From Shewanella fodinae (GTDB lineage Bacteria; Pseudomonadota; Gammaproteobacteria; Enterobacterales; Shewanellaceae): DNA of 64,000 bases. The translations under genes and the position numbers were made by a program. A model generated the notes under the pieces. The model was given only the letters and a program-made list of their open reading frames with translations. It made no database searches and was not told where the DNA came from. This document shows positions 1-8,336 of this stretch, piece after piece (the stretch's first letter is position 1; each line of letters begins with the position of its first letter). The stretch covers positions 135,724 to 199,723 of the forward strand of contig NZ_BMXW01000003.1 of NCBI RefSeq assembly GCF_014651955.1, in the 5' to 3' direction.

Positions 1-748
1 TGTCATAATCGCTGTATGACGCCAGAATGTCGTATCTAAATTTGGACTTAATGGGCGTGAGCCAATGGGTATTTTCGCCACCGCCTTGCCAGCTTGAAAA
101 GAGTTCTGCGGACATAAAGCCGCGGTCAAACAGCGTTAAAGAGTTTTCTGGTGCAGAGCCGACAAGTTGTTGTGCATAAGCGATTTCACTTTCTGTCACA
201 GGGCCAAAAGCCGCATCGGAGACTAAATGTGTTTTAGTGGACATCAAGGTGACTGCAAGCACTGAAGGAAATGACGCAGATTTTTGAGCATAGCCAAAGG
301 TACGATTACTTTCAGTATCATGGGTTTTGAAGTACGTTCCGTCCACGCTCATCAGTTTCAAACCACAGCACTGCGCGAATTCACTTTGCTTATCCCATTG
401 AGCCGCCGTGAGTTTGAACAGATAACGCATGGGTTCAAAGCCCAGTTTTTCTTTGCCCTTAATGATGCTACTTGTCGCCAACGGAGGAAGTTCGCCTTTG
501 GCATCAGGGAACGCAAGTTCAAGTCTGTCACAAACCGTTTGAATAGAGCGGTCTCGTAACAGACCAATCCCTAACACAAGCCATACCGCTTGCTCGGCAG
601 GAAACCGGCGCTTACGGACGGAAGCTTTACCTGTTTGCTTAACCGCCTCTTCCACCCACGCTAGAGGAATATGTTTAGCAAAGGCGTTGAGATGATGCTC
701 TTGGCAAAACTCGGCGGTGATCTGCAACTCTTTAGAAAATTCGGACAT
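1..748 (-). CDS. IS4-family transposase, N-terminal 249 residues (partial)
   Basis: The reading frame is open from ATG at 748 to the window edge, with no internal stop. It starts MSEFSKELQITAEF and contains the IS4 N-terminal region (the KRRFPAEQAVWLVLGIG stretch). The catalytic core of the DDE nuclease follows, with the first Asp in MSVDGTYF and the second in LTLFDRGFMS. The order and spacing match E. coli IS4 transposase. The catalytic Glu should lie further left, outside the window, so I cannot say whether the gene is intact. No Shine-Dalgarno is visible before the ATG; a terminator-like hairpin with a T run sits immediately upstream instead. The protein cuts and joins the element ends during transposition. 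Confidence 0.9.
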   Translation of the reverse strand, partial: MSEFSKELQITAEFCQEHHLNAFAKHIPLAWVEEAVKQTGKASVRKRRFPAEQAVWLVLGIGLLRDRSIQTVCDRLELAFPDAKGELPPLATSSIIKGKEKLGFEPMRYLFKLTAAQWDKQSEFAQCCGLKLMSVDGTYFKTHDTESNRTFGYAQKSASFPSVLAVTLMSTKTHLVSDAAFGPVTESEIAYAQQLVGSAPENSLTLFDRGFMSAELFSSWQGGGENTHWLTPIKSKFRYDILASYSDYD

Positions 749-781
749 AAAAAATCGGCCTCAACAATGTTGAGGCCGATT
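749..781 (-). terminator. hairpin plus T run directly upstream of transposase start
   Basis: On the minus strand a 12-bp perfect stem (AATCGGCCTCAA/TTGAGGCCGATT, 5-nt loop) is followed by six T residues and then the transposase ATG with no gap. This is a good intrinsic terminator placed to stop transcription entering the element from outside. It also leaves no room for a ribosome-binding site. Confidence 0.7.
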
Positions 782-828
782 ATGAAGTCTGCTCAGGATC
801 GTTCAATTACTTAAAGCGATCGGCATTA

Positions 829-1244
829 GGCAAGTTGCCGGCGTTTTTCTGCTTAATCGACTCACCCCATCAACCATCGATATTCGTACGTTGTGACGTC
901 AAAGTAACGCACTGATTTTTGCCAAAAACCTAGCATTAGCATTGGGATTTAACTTACTCATACAGTATGCAAGGGTTTACGCCAACAGCCACCTCGCACT
1001 GACACCACTTAGTGCCCGTCAGGCTTAACCACAATAGTCTCAACTCCAAGGGTTGCGCAAATTTTGCCTACCCGGTCGTCATTGAGGGTTAAACCTCAAT
1101 TATCAGATTGATATCACATAACATTGTGTTCATCGACTATCAAAAATTCAAAAACTGTGTAATAACTAATCAGTAACTTCTTTTTTGTTAGCTACCTAGC
1201 AGTGTGTTGATTAGCCTATGATTCTATCTGAAGAGGGTCTTATT
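829..1244. other. intergenic region between IS4 end and tubulin-like gene
   Basis: About 400 bases with no convincing reading frame. The only structure I see is a near-perfect 20-bp dyad at 1081-1100 (ATTGAGG, 6-nt spacer, CCTCAAT). It has no T run after it, so it looks more like an operator or a short RNA hairpin than a terminator. The promoter of the downstream gene should lie here, but no clear -35/-10 pair stands out. Confidence 0.5.
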
Positions 1245-3506
1245 GTGCGTCAAAATAATTCTGATACCAAACCTGTAGCTAAGATCCAAACTTCGACATC
1301 TGCTGCGCTTAGTCGACGTGTTGTGGAACAGCAAGCTGCAGATGTAAGCACTGAAACCGATGCGTGTACATTAGCCGCTCCCACTCCAGAGAGTGAGCCA
1401 ACACATTTCCATACCCCCACTGATTTTGACTTTGATTTCTATTACACACAGCCCGACATTTCCCGAATTCTGCAGAACCTTAAAAAGTTTCAAGCACAAA
1501 TCTCCCCACAAGTAGATGGCAATGTCGAAAAACAAAACCAAATGCAGGCGTTCCCATCTATCTGTTTGATTGGTCTTGGCCGTTGCGGCTCCAATATTGC
1601 TACTGACGTAGCATTGCTGGTGCATGGTGCCCGTAATTTTTATCTTAATGAATTTCTGAAAACAGAAGAAGCAAACGCCAAAAAAATTGAAAAATCAAAA
1701 TCTTTTAGTGGTGGCTGGCTGCAACGAGGCTTGAAACTTCATGGCACTGGGGCTAAGCCAGTATTTCTGATCGAACCGTTGGTGATGCTGGGCGATTTGG
1801 ACAAAGATATTGAAGGGCGAGTACGTTATTCATCTAATGGTCGCGGCCAATTACTGGAGGATTATCATAAGCTGAAAATCATGAACTTCAGTGAAGTCCA
1901 TGCAGGTGGTGCCGGTAATGCCCCCATTCTTGGTCAGTATCTGGCCAAAATTATTCTGAATAAAGATACCGAGCATTTCAGTAACGCCGATTGGCCGTTC
2001 ATTCACTCTTATCTGGTCGATTCCTGTGGTATCAGAGCCAACCAATCAAGACTGTATTTTTATATTTTCAGTGCTGGGGGTGGTACGGGTTCTGGCATGG
2101 CCTCCGAATTCGGGCTAGCGCAGCAAAGCTCTTATATCCGCAAGACCTTTGATATACGGCCAGAATCTGATGTGGAAGGTCAGAATCAATCATTTGTTTT
2201 TGAACCGATTTTTACCAGTGGCATCTGTATTTTACCGACAATTTCCGCCTCGCCAGATATGTCTGAAGCGCTACATATCAACGCCGGCCGACTGTTATGT
2301 AAGTACCTGGCGGAAGAGTGGAATTTCTCTTACAACCCAGAAAACATCAATGACGAGTGCTACGACGTGACACAACGCGTCCGGCCATGGAACGCCATGA
2401 TGTTGATATCTAACGACATCATGAGTTATGCCGAGCAAAGCAATGAAGACAACAGCCGTTATATTGATGTCAATTCAATGGAAAAATATGCCAATCAATA
2501 TATCAGCCAGCAAATTTTCAACATTCTTAGTGCTCAGGCAGTCACCTCAGATTATGACGAGAATTACTTCCGCCGCGCAGGTATCAACATTGGTGAAACT
2601 ATTCGTCTGGACGCCAATGATCTCTTTATGAGTCTGGCGGGACCCGTCGCAACGGCTTATGCGGAATCCGTTGTGCCCGACAACTCAACCGTCACCGAGG
2701 GACGGCGCTTATTTGAACATGACAAATCACGATTAGATATTGACGATCTATTCTGCCGCTCAATCGACTTACCCCATTTCAATAATAAAACCCAGGCGAT
2801 CGAAGGGATCAGTTTATTACCCATTGCCGCAGCTCAATACCGTGAAGCATTGGCGAAATATCGCGAAACCGGGTTCAATGCCGATCATCTAAAAAATCTG
2901 TGTTTTTTCAATAGTTGCTCATCGGTGGTATGTATTGTGTCCTTGCCGAAGGATTACAAACTCTCCTATGTGGATTTAAATAAACTTAAAACCCACCTTA
3001 ATAATCTGTTTCCTAACACCACGCTCAAACGTTATGCACTGGTCATTGGTGCTTCGGCTAATTTGTCATTAACCACTCTAATTGCCAAGAGTCCGTGTAT
3101 GAGTGATGACTTCCTGACCTTGATTGTGGCCTATATCAAGCGCTGTTTTGCGCGTACAGAATATCGCTATGGTGATATGCTGGAAGAGGCAGTGTTAGAA
3201 TGTATCCGTCAACCCGAATTTGACGATCAACGTTTAGACGAGATGTTAGATGAATTTGAAAATCCTGCAAAAATCCTTGATACCAATTGGCACGCGATAA
3301 AACCAATGTACGAAAAGAAATACCGTGAACTTATCCGCGATGCCAATAAATTTATCTCCATCAACGATATTCGCCTTAACCGTGAAGCGGTAAAAAATGC
3401 CATTAAATATCTTAGGGAAATCTATCGTCACCGCGTGAGTAAAACAAAAATTGTCAGTCTTAATAATTATGCTGCGGCAAAGATAAAGACTGAAACACCT
3501 GAATAG
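1245..3506 (+). CDS. divergent tubulin/FtsZ-superfamily GTPase-like protein
   Basis: A 753-residue protein, much larger than FtsZ (about 390) or TubZ. In order it shows a low-complexity N-terminus of about 100 residues; a first glycine-rich loop GLGRCGSN (110-117) after a beta strand; the tubulin signature GGGTGSG (278-284); and a strand followed by LISND, whose Asn390 sits where FtsZ T6-loop Asn contacts the nucleotide. Then comes RLDANDL, where Asp456 and Asp459 align with the two acidic residues of the FtsZ T7 catalytic loop. A long charged C-terminal part follows. This suggests a GTP-binding, possibly polymerising protein; its role is unknown. GTG at 1245 is preferred because GAGGG lies 7 bases upstream; ATG at 1218 is in frame but has no such site. 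The gene stands alone between an IS element and an export operon, which suggests accessory DNA. Confidence 0.75.
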   Translation: MRQNNSDTKPVAKIQTSTSAALSRRVVEQQAADVSTETDACTLAAPTPESEPTHFHTPTDFDFDFYYTQPDISRILQNLKKFQAQISPQVDGNVEKQNQMQAFPSICLIGLGRCGSNIATDVALLVHGARNFYLNEFLKTEEANAKKIEKSKSFSGGWLQRGLKLHGTGAKPVFLIEPLVMLGDLDKDIEGRVRYSSNGRGQLLEDYHKLKIMNFSEVHAGGAGNAPILGQYLAKIILNKDTEHFSNADWPFIHSYLVDSCGIRANQSRLYFYIFSAGGGTGSGMASEFGLAQQSSYIRKTFDIRPESDVEGQNQSFVFEPIFTSGICILPTISASPDMSEALHINAGRLLCKYLAEEWNFSYNPENINDECYDVTQRVRPWNAMMLISNDIMSYAEQSNEDNSRYIDVNSMEKYANQYISQQIFNILSAQAVTSDYDENYFRRAGINIGETIRLDANDLFMSLAGPVATAYAESVVPDNSTVTEGRRLFEHDKSRLDIDDLFCRSIDLPHFNNKTQAIEGISLLPIAAAQYREALAKYRETGFNADHLKNLCFFNSCSSVVCIVSLPKDYKLSYVDLNKLKTHLNNLFPNTTLKRYALVIGASANLSLTTLIAKSPCMSDDFLTLIVAYIKRCFARTEYRYGDMLEEAVLECIRQPEFDDQRLDEMLDEFENPAKILDTNWHAIKPMYEKKYRELIRDANKFISINDIRLNREAVKNAIKYLREIYRHRVSKTKIVSLNNYAAAKIKTETPE

Positions 3507-3528
3507 CTGGCAGGTATGCGCGAGAAAC

Positions 3529-3560
3529 AACAAGCCGGAGCAATGACCGGCTTGTTTTTT
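3529..3560 (+). terminator. intrinsic terminator after the tubulin-like gene
   Basis: A 10-bp perfect stem (AACAAGCCGG/CCGGCTTGTT) with an 8-nt loop runs into six T residues, 22 bases after the stop codon. The stem may also slow leftward transcription, but the T run favours the plus strand. Confidence 0.85.
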
Positions 3561-3587
3561 ATCTGAACGCGATTGGGTAAACAGACA

Positions 3588-4727
3588 TCAGATAGGTAAT
3601 TGCTGCAAACGGCGTTTCACGCCCCACCATGCCAAAGGCAGATAAAATAGCAGTAAGCCCCATAACTGTAGCCATCGGGGTTGTACCTGGCTCCAATCTG
3701 CGCCCATCTGATTGAGCTGCAGCATGCCCATAATGCCAGGCACCGCCGGCACCAGTTGTGATAACCACACCAACGGTTGCGGAATAAGTGTCAATGGCCA
3801 GACAAAACCACTGACAAACAAGATCGGCATGGAAGATAACAGCAATACCTGCGTTGGCAGATCGCGGCGATGAAACAACGTACTGAATGCTACGCCACAA
3901 CAGGCCGTCGCCAACAGAAATGGCAGCATCAGCAGCAACACTTGACCGAGTGAGGCAAGCAAACCGACACCATACAAGTAGTAACACCAGCCGATATAAA
4001 AGGCACTGAAAAAGCAATACAGCAACGTGAAAGTGCCAATACGACATAACACTATGCCGAGCGGACTTAGCTGGTGCCAGTAACCTGACCGCTGCCACTG
4101 TCCAGCCCCCAATATGCCAGTACCAATCAGCAGCGTCTGATGCAAAATCAACAAAAACAGTCCAGGGATAACATAAGCCGGATAACCAAGTCCCTGGTTA
4201 AATACCGGCACCGCATTCAGCGATATTGCATCCAAGCTTTGCTCGGCTTTGGTAGGGTTCATCCCTTGCGCCAACATACCGCGTAACTGGATGTTATGAC
4301 CAATATCCAAACCTGCCTGCGTCAGCCCCTGTACCACCGCCGAATAGATCAGGAAGTAACTGGCATCGCCGCCATAGCCTAGGGTAACTTGCTTGCCACG
4401 CAGCAACTTATGTCGAAAATCTTCTGGGATCACCAACATGCTGCTGGCACGACCGTCCACCAGCCACTGACGTGCTTCATCCATAGTAGCAGCGTAACCT
4501 GTTACACTGATCCCCGGATTCGCATCGGCATAGCGGATCATCTGCCGCGATAGCGAAGAATGATCCAAGTCCACCACCACCAGCGCCTGAGAGGTAGGTA
4601 CATTATTCAGATAAGGGGACGGATACAAAATTGCATAGAAACTGATGCCACCAAACAAGGTCAAGGCAATCGCTCGGTCTTTAACCACCGACAGCAAATC
4701 CAGCCATATCCAGCGCCAGCAACTCAT
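3588..4727 (-). CDS. ABC-2 type transporter permease (second of pair)
   Basis: 379 residues. One N-terminal membrane segment is followed by a large extracytoplasmic domain (the LVVVDLDHSSLSRQ strand, about 50-65) and five or six C-terminal membrane segments: the layout of the YhhJ/YbhR-type ABC-2 permease family. It starts 4 bases before the end of the preceding permease gene (ATGA overlap), so the two are translationally coupled and probably form a heterodimer in the inner membrane. It is the last gene of the operon tolC-like / hlyD-like / permease / permease. No ATP-binding cassette gene is present in the operon, so the energising subunit would have to come from elsewhere. Substrate unknown. 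Confidence 0.85.
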   Translation of the reverse strand: MSCWRWIWLDLLSVVKDRAIALTLFGGISFYAILYPSPYLNNVPTSQALVVVDLDHSSLSRQMIRYADANPGISVTGYAATMDEARQWLVDGRASSMLVIPEDFRHKLLRGKQVTLGYGGDASYFLIYSAVVQGLTQAGLDIGHNIQLRGMLAQGMNPTKAEQSLDAISLNAVPVFNQGLGYPAYVIPGLFLLILHQTLLIGTGILGAGQWQRSGYWHQLSPLGIVLCRIGTFTLLYCFFSAFYIGWCYYLYGVGLLASLGQVLLLMLPFLLATACCGVAFSTLFHRRDLPTQVLLLSSMPILFVSGFVWPLTLIPQPLVWLSQLVPAVPGIMGMLQLNQMGADWSQVQPRWLQLWGLLLFYLPLAWWGVKRRLQQLPI

Positions 4728-5884
4728 AGCAGCGCTCCCGAGGCTTGGCGTTCAGGCTGCAACGCCCGACCATAACGCCACGCAAAATACCAAGCAGGCA
4801 GCAATAACAATAAAAAGCCAAGATAGCTAGTACTTTGCTGCAACACGGTCGTCAATCCCAAGCCATGGTTGACAATGGCAATATGGGTTTCGATGTAATG
4901 GCTAGAAGGAATTAGCGCTCGCCACCACTGAGCTAGTAGCGGCATATTTGACGTTGGGAAGGTAACGCCCATAAACGCAAAGGCTGGCGCAAATAGCCCG
5001 GTACACATACTGATGACACGGGCACTATCAGCTATCACAAAAAACATCGCCTGCACCCACAACCAAACCGCAATCAGCATTATCAGTTGCGCCGGTATTA
5101 ACCACAGCAGACTTCCAGCAATCGGCAAACCGATATAGCCGTACATCATCACCAATAGCAACACGCCATGCAGCAACATCAGTGGGGTATAGAATAGAAA
5201 TTTCGCCAGCAACACCCGCGACAGTCCCAACCGATAACAGTCCGCCAACGATTGTTCTCGCAGCTCGCGATTAAGGCTATTCGCGTAACTAAGCATGGCA
5301 ACCAACTGCCACAGAGCTATCAGCATCGGTGGCACCAGAAAACCCACATAATTCATATTACGGTTAAACAGCGCGGTACTTTGGGCTGCCACTGGCGTCA
5401 GTCGTACTTCAACCTGCGCCGGATTAACCCCCGCCGCGAGTTGTTTCACTCTGGAAATCTGCTTCAGACCATCCGCCAGCGTTAACTGCAACTGGCTGGA
5501 TAACAGCTTACCCACCAGCAAAAACTGGCCGTTATAACGTAAGTCGATGGTGGGCTTGTGTCCGGTCAACAAATCGCGTTTCAACGCATATGGTAGCCGC
5601 ACCACGGCAAACACTTCACCGCTGCGCATGGCGGCAACCGCCTGCTGGATGTCGGTATAGGCTATCGGCTCGGCTACCGAATTGGCATCAAGGTAGCGAC
5701 CCAATTCGCGACTAACGCTGGAATGGTCTTCATCCACAATGGCGATGGGCAGTTGCCGTGGCAAGGCCGCAGAAAACAACCACCAGAGAAATAGAAAACC
5801 CAGCAGCGGTACATAGCTTATCAGGGCCAACTGCCAGCCATCGCGCTGCAGGGCGTGAAATTCCCGTCGCAGCAACTGCCACAT
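4724..5884 (-). CDS. ABC-2 type transporter permease (first of pair)
   Basis: 386 residues with the same architecture as its downstream partner: an N-terminal membrane anchor (about 17-40), a periplasmic domain opening with IAIVDEDHSSVSREL, then C-terminal membrane helices. This is the YbhS/YhhJ-like permease family, which exports drugs or other hydrophobic compounds together with a membrane fusion protein. The start codon shares one base with the hlyD-like stop (TAATG). It carries no nucleotide-binding motif of its own, so it is not a permease-ATPase fusion. Substrate cannot be read from the sequence. Confidence 0.85.
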   Translation of the reverse strand: MWQLLRREFHALQRDGWQLALISYVPLLGFLFLWWLFSAALPRQLPIAIVDEDHSSVSRELGRYLDANSVAEPIAYTDIQQAVAAMRSGEVFAVVRLPYALKRDLLTGHKPTIDLRYNGQFLLVGKLLSSQLQLTLADGLKQISRVKQLAAGVNPAQVEVRLTPVAAQSTALFNRNMNYVGFLVPPMLIALWQLVAMLSYANSLNRELREQSLADCYRLGLSRVLLAKFLFYTPLMLLHGVLLLVMMYGYIGLPIAGSLLWLIPAQLIMLIAVWLWVQAMFFVIADSARVISMCTGLFAPAFAFMGVTFPTSNMPLLAQWWRALIPSSHYIETHIAIVNHGLGLTTVLQQSTSYLGFLLLLLPAWYFAWRYGRALQPERQASGALL

Positions 5885-6861
5885 TATTTATCTCCGGCCA
5901 ACAACACTGACATGCCGACGCGCAGATCAGGGATCGGCTGAGTGGGTCGCAGTTCAACCTCAAAGGTGCGCATATCAAAATCGTGACCACTTTCGGTGGC
6001 ACGCCAGGTGGCAAAATCCCCCATGACGCTGATATAACTCACTTGGTATTCATAATCTTTACCCAGCGCCGGGATGCGCAAGCGTTTTTTATCACCTTTA
6101 TGGAACTGTGCTAACTGATCCTCGCGTACTTGGAACACCGCCCAACTGTCACTCATATCTACCAGCGTTACCACTGGAAAACCGGTCGGCGCCAGTTCAC
6201 CAGCTTGCAGCAATACATCGGTAATTTCACCAGACTTAGGCGCCTTCATCTGACTGTCGGCCAGCACCGCGTTGACTTCCTGCACCGCCCCGGCTGCCCG
6301 TTTGGCATTTCCTGCTGCGGCCGCTTTTTGTTCATCTCGCGCACCTTCTGCCGCCATATCGTACATGGCTTTGGCAGCTTGCTCGGTATATTTAGCGGCT
6401 TGCCATTGCGTAAAAGCTTCGTCGCGTTTTTGTCTTGCCAACACCCCACCACTGAACAGATTTTCGACGCGATCGTAAGTAGTTTTCGCCAACTCACTGG
6501 CGGCCTTGGCTTTAAGCCACTGTTCTTTCGCCGCTGCAATCTGTTGCTTACGGGCACCGTTATCCGCTTCCTGCTGCATCGCTTTGGCAGCATCCAAAGC
6601 GCCGCTGGCCTGCGTCAGTTTGGCGTTGAGTTCAGGGCTGTCGATAGCAAACAGCAGATCACCAGCGGCCACTTCATCCCCTTTACGCACCAATACCTGC
6701 TCCACTCGACCGGCGACCTTAGAGGACACATTGTATTCACGCGCTTCCACCTGCCCTTGCAACAGGTGCGGTTTGGGGCTGTAGGCGAGGATCAGTCCAT
6801 AAATCAGCGCGGCTGCCACTGCCGCCAGTGTCACTGTTGCCAGTAATGGATTAACCCGCAT
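5884..6861 (-). CDS. HlyD-family membrane fusion (periplasmic adaptor) protein
   Basis: 325 residues. An N-terminal membrane anchor (about 5-27) is followed by a lipoyl/barrel-sandwich half with SSKVAGRVEQVLV and KGDEVAAGDLLF. A long Ala/Gln/Lys-rich coiled-coil hairpin (about 85-195) follows, and then the second half of the lipoyl and beta-barrel domains. This is the adaptor that links the inner-membrane permeases to a TolC-type outer-membrane channel. The start is placed at ATG 6861, inside the last codons of the TolC-like gene (11-base overlap), with GGAG upstream; a longer frame from 6912 would add 17 residues that do not look like an adaptor N-terminus. Confidence 0.87.
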   Translation of the reverse strand: MRVNPLLATVTLAAVAAALIYGLILAYSPKPHLLQGQVEAREYNVSSKVAGRVEQVLVRKGDEVAAGDLLFAIDSPELNAKLTQASGALDAAKAMQQEADNGARKQQIAAAKEQWLKAKAASELAKTTYDRVENLFSGGVLARQKRDEAFTQWQAAKYTEQAAKAMYDMAAEGARDEQKAAAAGNAKRAAGAVQEVNAVLADSQMKAPKSGEITDVLLQAGELAPTGFPVVTLVDMSDSWAVFQVREDQLAQFHKGDKKRLRIPALGKDYEYQVSYISVMGDFATWRATESGHDFDMRTFEVELRPTQPIPDLRVGMSVLLAGDK

Positions 6862-8251
6862 GACCTGTCTCCTGCTGCTTACTGTGTCCAATAAATTCAT
6901 CCAGTTGTCCACTGACCGCCATCAAACGGGCGTAGGCCTGCAGATAACGATAATGCGCTGCCAGCGCCTTGGTTTTCACGGCGCTGAGTTTGATTTCAGC
7001 ATCTACCCGTTCCAGCGAGGTGGATAATCCTTGACTGAAAGCCAGTTCTCGCAGCTTGAGATTTTCTTCCGCCAAGGCTTTGGAGCTTTCGAGGGCGCCT
7101 ATCTCTTCCTGTGCCTGTAGCATCTGCCGATAACTCTGATCGACTAGCAAACTCAAGTCCTGCGTGGTTTGTGCTTTGGTATAACGCGCCTGCAGGAGGG
7201 CACTTTTAGCCGCCTGCACCTTACCGCTACGACCATCACGGGTGATCAGCGGGACTTTCACGCCAACGCCAACCATCCAGTCTGGTGTCATCTGCGACAA
7301 TAACGAGTCATCTTCATAAAGGGTGTAATTGCCATAGAGGTACACTGTGGGCTGATACTTACCGTTTTCCAAATCGATAAGTCCTTTGGCTTGCTGCTCT
7401 TTGGCATTGAGCAACTTCAGCGCTGGATGTTGTTTCAGTGTCAGCTCTGTCAGTTGTGGTAGGGAAAGCGGATTCGACAACACGAACATTGGCGAGCTGA
7501 TACTAGCATCAGCGTCATGCAGTAACCGCGACAGGGCAATATGTGCCATCTCATACTGACGTTTGGCGCTGCCAAGGGTAACCTCGGCATCATCCAGCGC
7601 GACCCGGGCATTCAGGCGCTCCACTTTGGCAATCTGGCCTTGCTGTTCCAGTTGCAATGCATGGTGATAGTGCTGCTGTAGAGAATCCACCAACTGCTGC
7701 TGGGTTTGCACCAGTGCCGCGGTCACACTCACGGCGTAATACCGGTCTACCAGCGTGGTAAACAGCTCACGCCGACTCAATTCCTGCTGTTGCTGTTCTT
7801 CAGCGACTTTAGCTTTTTGGATCCCCTGCGCCGCGGTGATCTGCCCACCGGTATAGATGGGCCACATCGCCTGCAAACTGGCACTGAAAATATCCTGTTC
7901 AGTAAATGGCGTAACAAACATGGAACCGGGGATAGAGCCGAGAAGCGCCGCGTATTGTGCCGGTAATGTTGTCACATCCAGCGATGCTAGGGGATTAAGC
8001 TTACGCAGATCCAGCTCCAACGGCTGTTCCATGCGGGTGTAGCTACCGTTGATGCTAAGTGAAGGTAGATATAAATCTTTGGCGGCGTCTCGTTCAGCCT
8101 CAGCCCGATGCAGTTGCTGATTATCAGCCGCCAGTTTATCGCTGACATTAAGCAGTCGCTGCCATGCACTGTCAAAGCTGAAATCTTCAGCAAAAACCGA
8201 AGGCAGCGCTAATGGCCACAGCAACAACCACATGAATCGCAGTCTTTTCAT
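6851..8251 (-). CDS. TolC-family outer membrane efflux protein
   Basis: 466 residues with a cleavable signal peptide (hydrophobic core about 5-20, cleavage likely after VFA). The mature part has the two repeated outer-membrane-efflux halves, with long Gln/Ala/Leu-rich helices (about 135-230 and 350-440) that form the periplasmic tunnel, and short segments with Tyr/Thr-rich strands for the barrel. It is the first gene of the operon; a TAGAGT-AAAA-ACTCTA dyad sits beside its ribosome-binding site (AGAGGTG). The operon as a whole encodes a tripartite exporter lacking an identified ATPase. Confidence 0.87.
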   Translation of the reverse strand: MKRLRFMWLLLWPLALPSVFAEDFSFDSAWQRLLNVSDKLAADNQQLHRAEAERDAAKDLYLPSLSINGSYTRMEQPLELDLRKLNPLASLDVTTLPAQYAALLGSIPGSMFVTPFTEQDIFSASLQAMWPIYTGGQITAAQGIQKAKVAEEQQQQELSRRELFTTLVDRYYAVSVTAALVQTQQQLVDSLQQHYHHALQLEQQGQIAKVERLNARVALDDAEVTLGSAKRQYEMAHIALSRLLHDADASISSPMFVLSNPLSLPQLTELTLKQHPALKLLNAKEQQAKGLIDLENGKYQPTVYLYGNYTLYEDDSLLSQMTPDWMVGVGVKVPLITRDGRSGKVQAAKSALLQARYTKAQTTQDLSLLVDQSYRQMLQAQEEIGALESSKALAEENLKLRELAFSQGLSTSLERVDAEIKLSAVKTKALAAHYRYLQAYARLMAVSGQLDEFIGHSKQQETGHAG

Positions 8252-8260
8252 TCACACCTC

Positions 8261-8276
8261 TAGAGTAAAAACTCTA
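8261..8276. promoter_or_regulatory. 16-bp dyad upstream of the exporter operon
   Basis: TAGAGT-AAAA-ACTCTA is a perfect 6-bp inverted repeat with a 4-bp spacer, ending 10 bases before the ATG at 8251 and touching the ribosome-binding site. It could be an operator for an unlinked regulator or a small mRNA hairpin. No regulator gene is adjacent. Confidence 0.4.
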
Positions 8277-8336
8277 ATTCCTTGTCGAATGATAACATTT
8301 ACGCTTTTACCTTGCTACCAACTAACAACACACCGA

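Larger units (their letters stand above)
1..828 (-). mobile_element. IS4-family insertion sequence, 5' part (cut by window edge)
   Basis: The segment carries the start of an IS4-type transposase reading leftward out of the window. Its outer boundary is placed at 828 because positions 810-828 (CTTAAAGCGATCGGCATTA) closely match, from memory, the terminal inverted repeat of E. coli IS4. The other end is outside the window. The bases just outside, 829-839, are an 11-bp palindrome (GGCAAGTTGCC). IS4 elements make target duplications of 11-13 bp, so this could be the duplicated target, but the second copy cannot be seen. The family call is solid; the exact boundary is inferred. Confidence 0.85.

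Noticed and set aside
284..559. 91-codon plus-strand frame at the left end
   Set aside because: Antisense to the IS4 transposase, which is open and recognisable on the minus strand.
6130..6846. 238-codon plus-strand frame
   Set aside because: It is antisense to the HlyD-like gene over its whole length; no ribosome-binding site and a Cys/Phe/His-rich product without a family.
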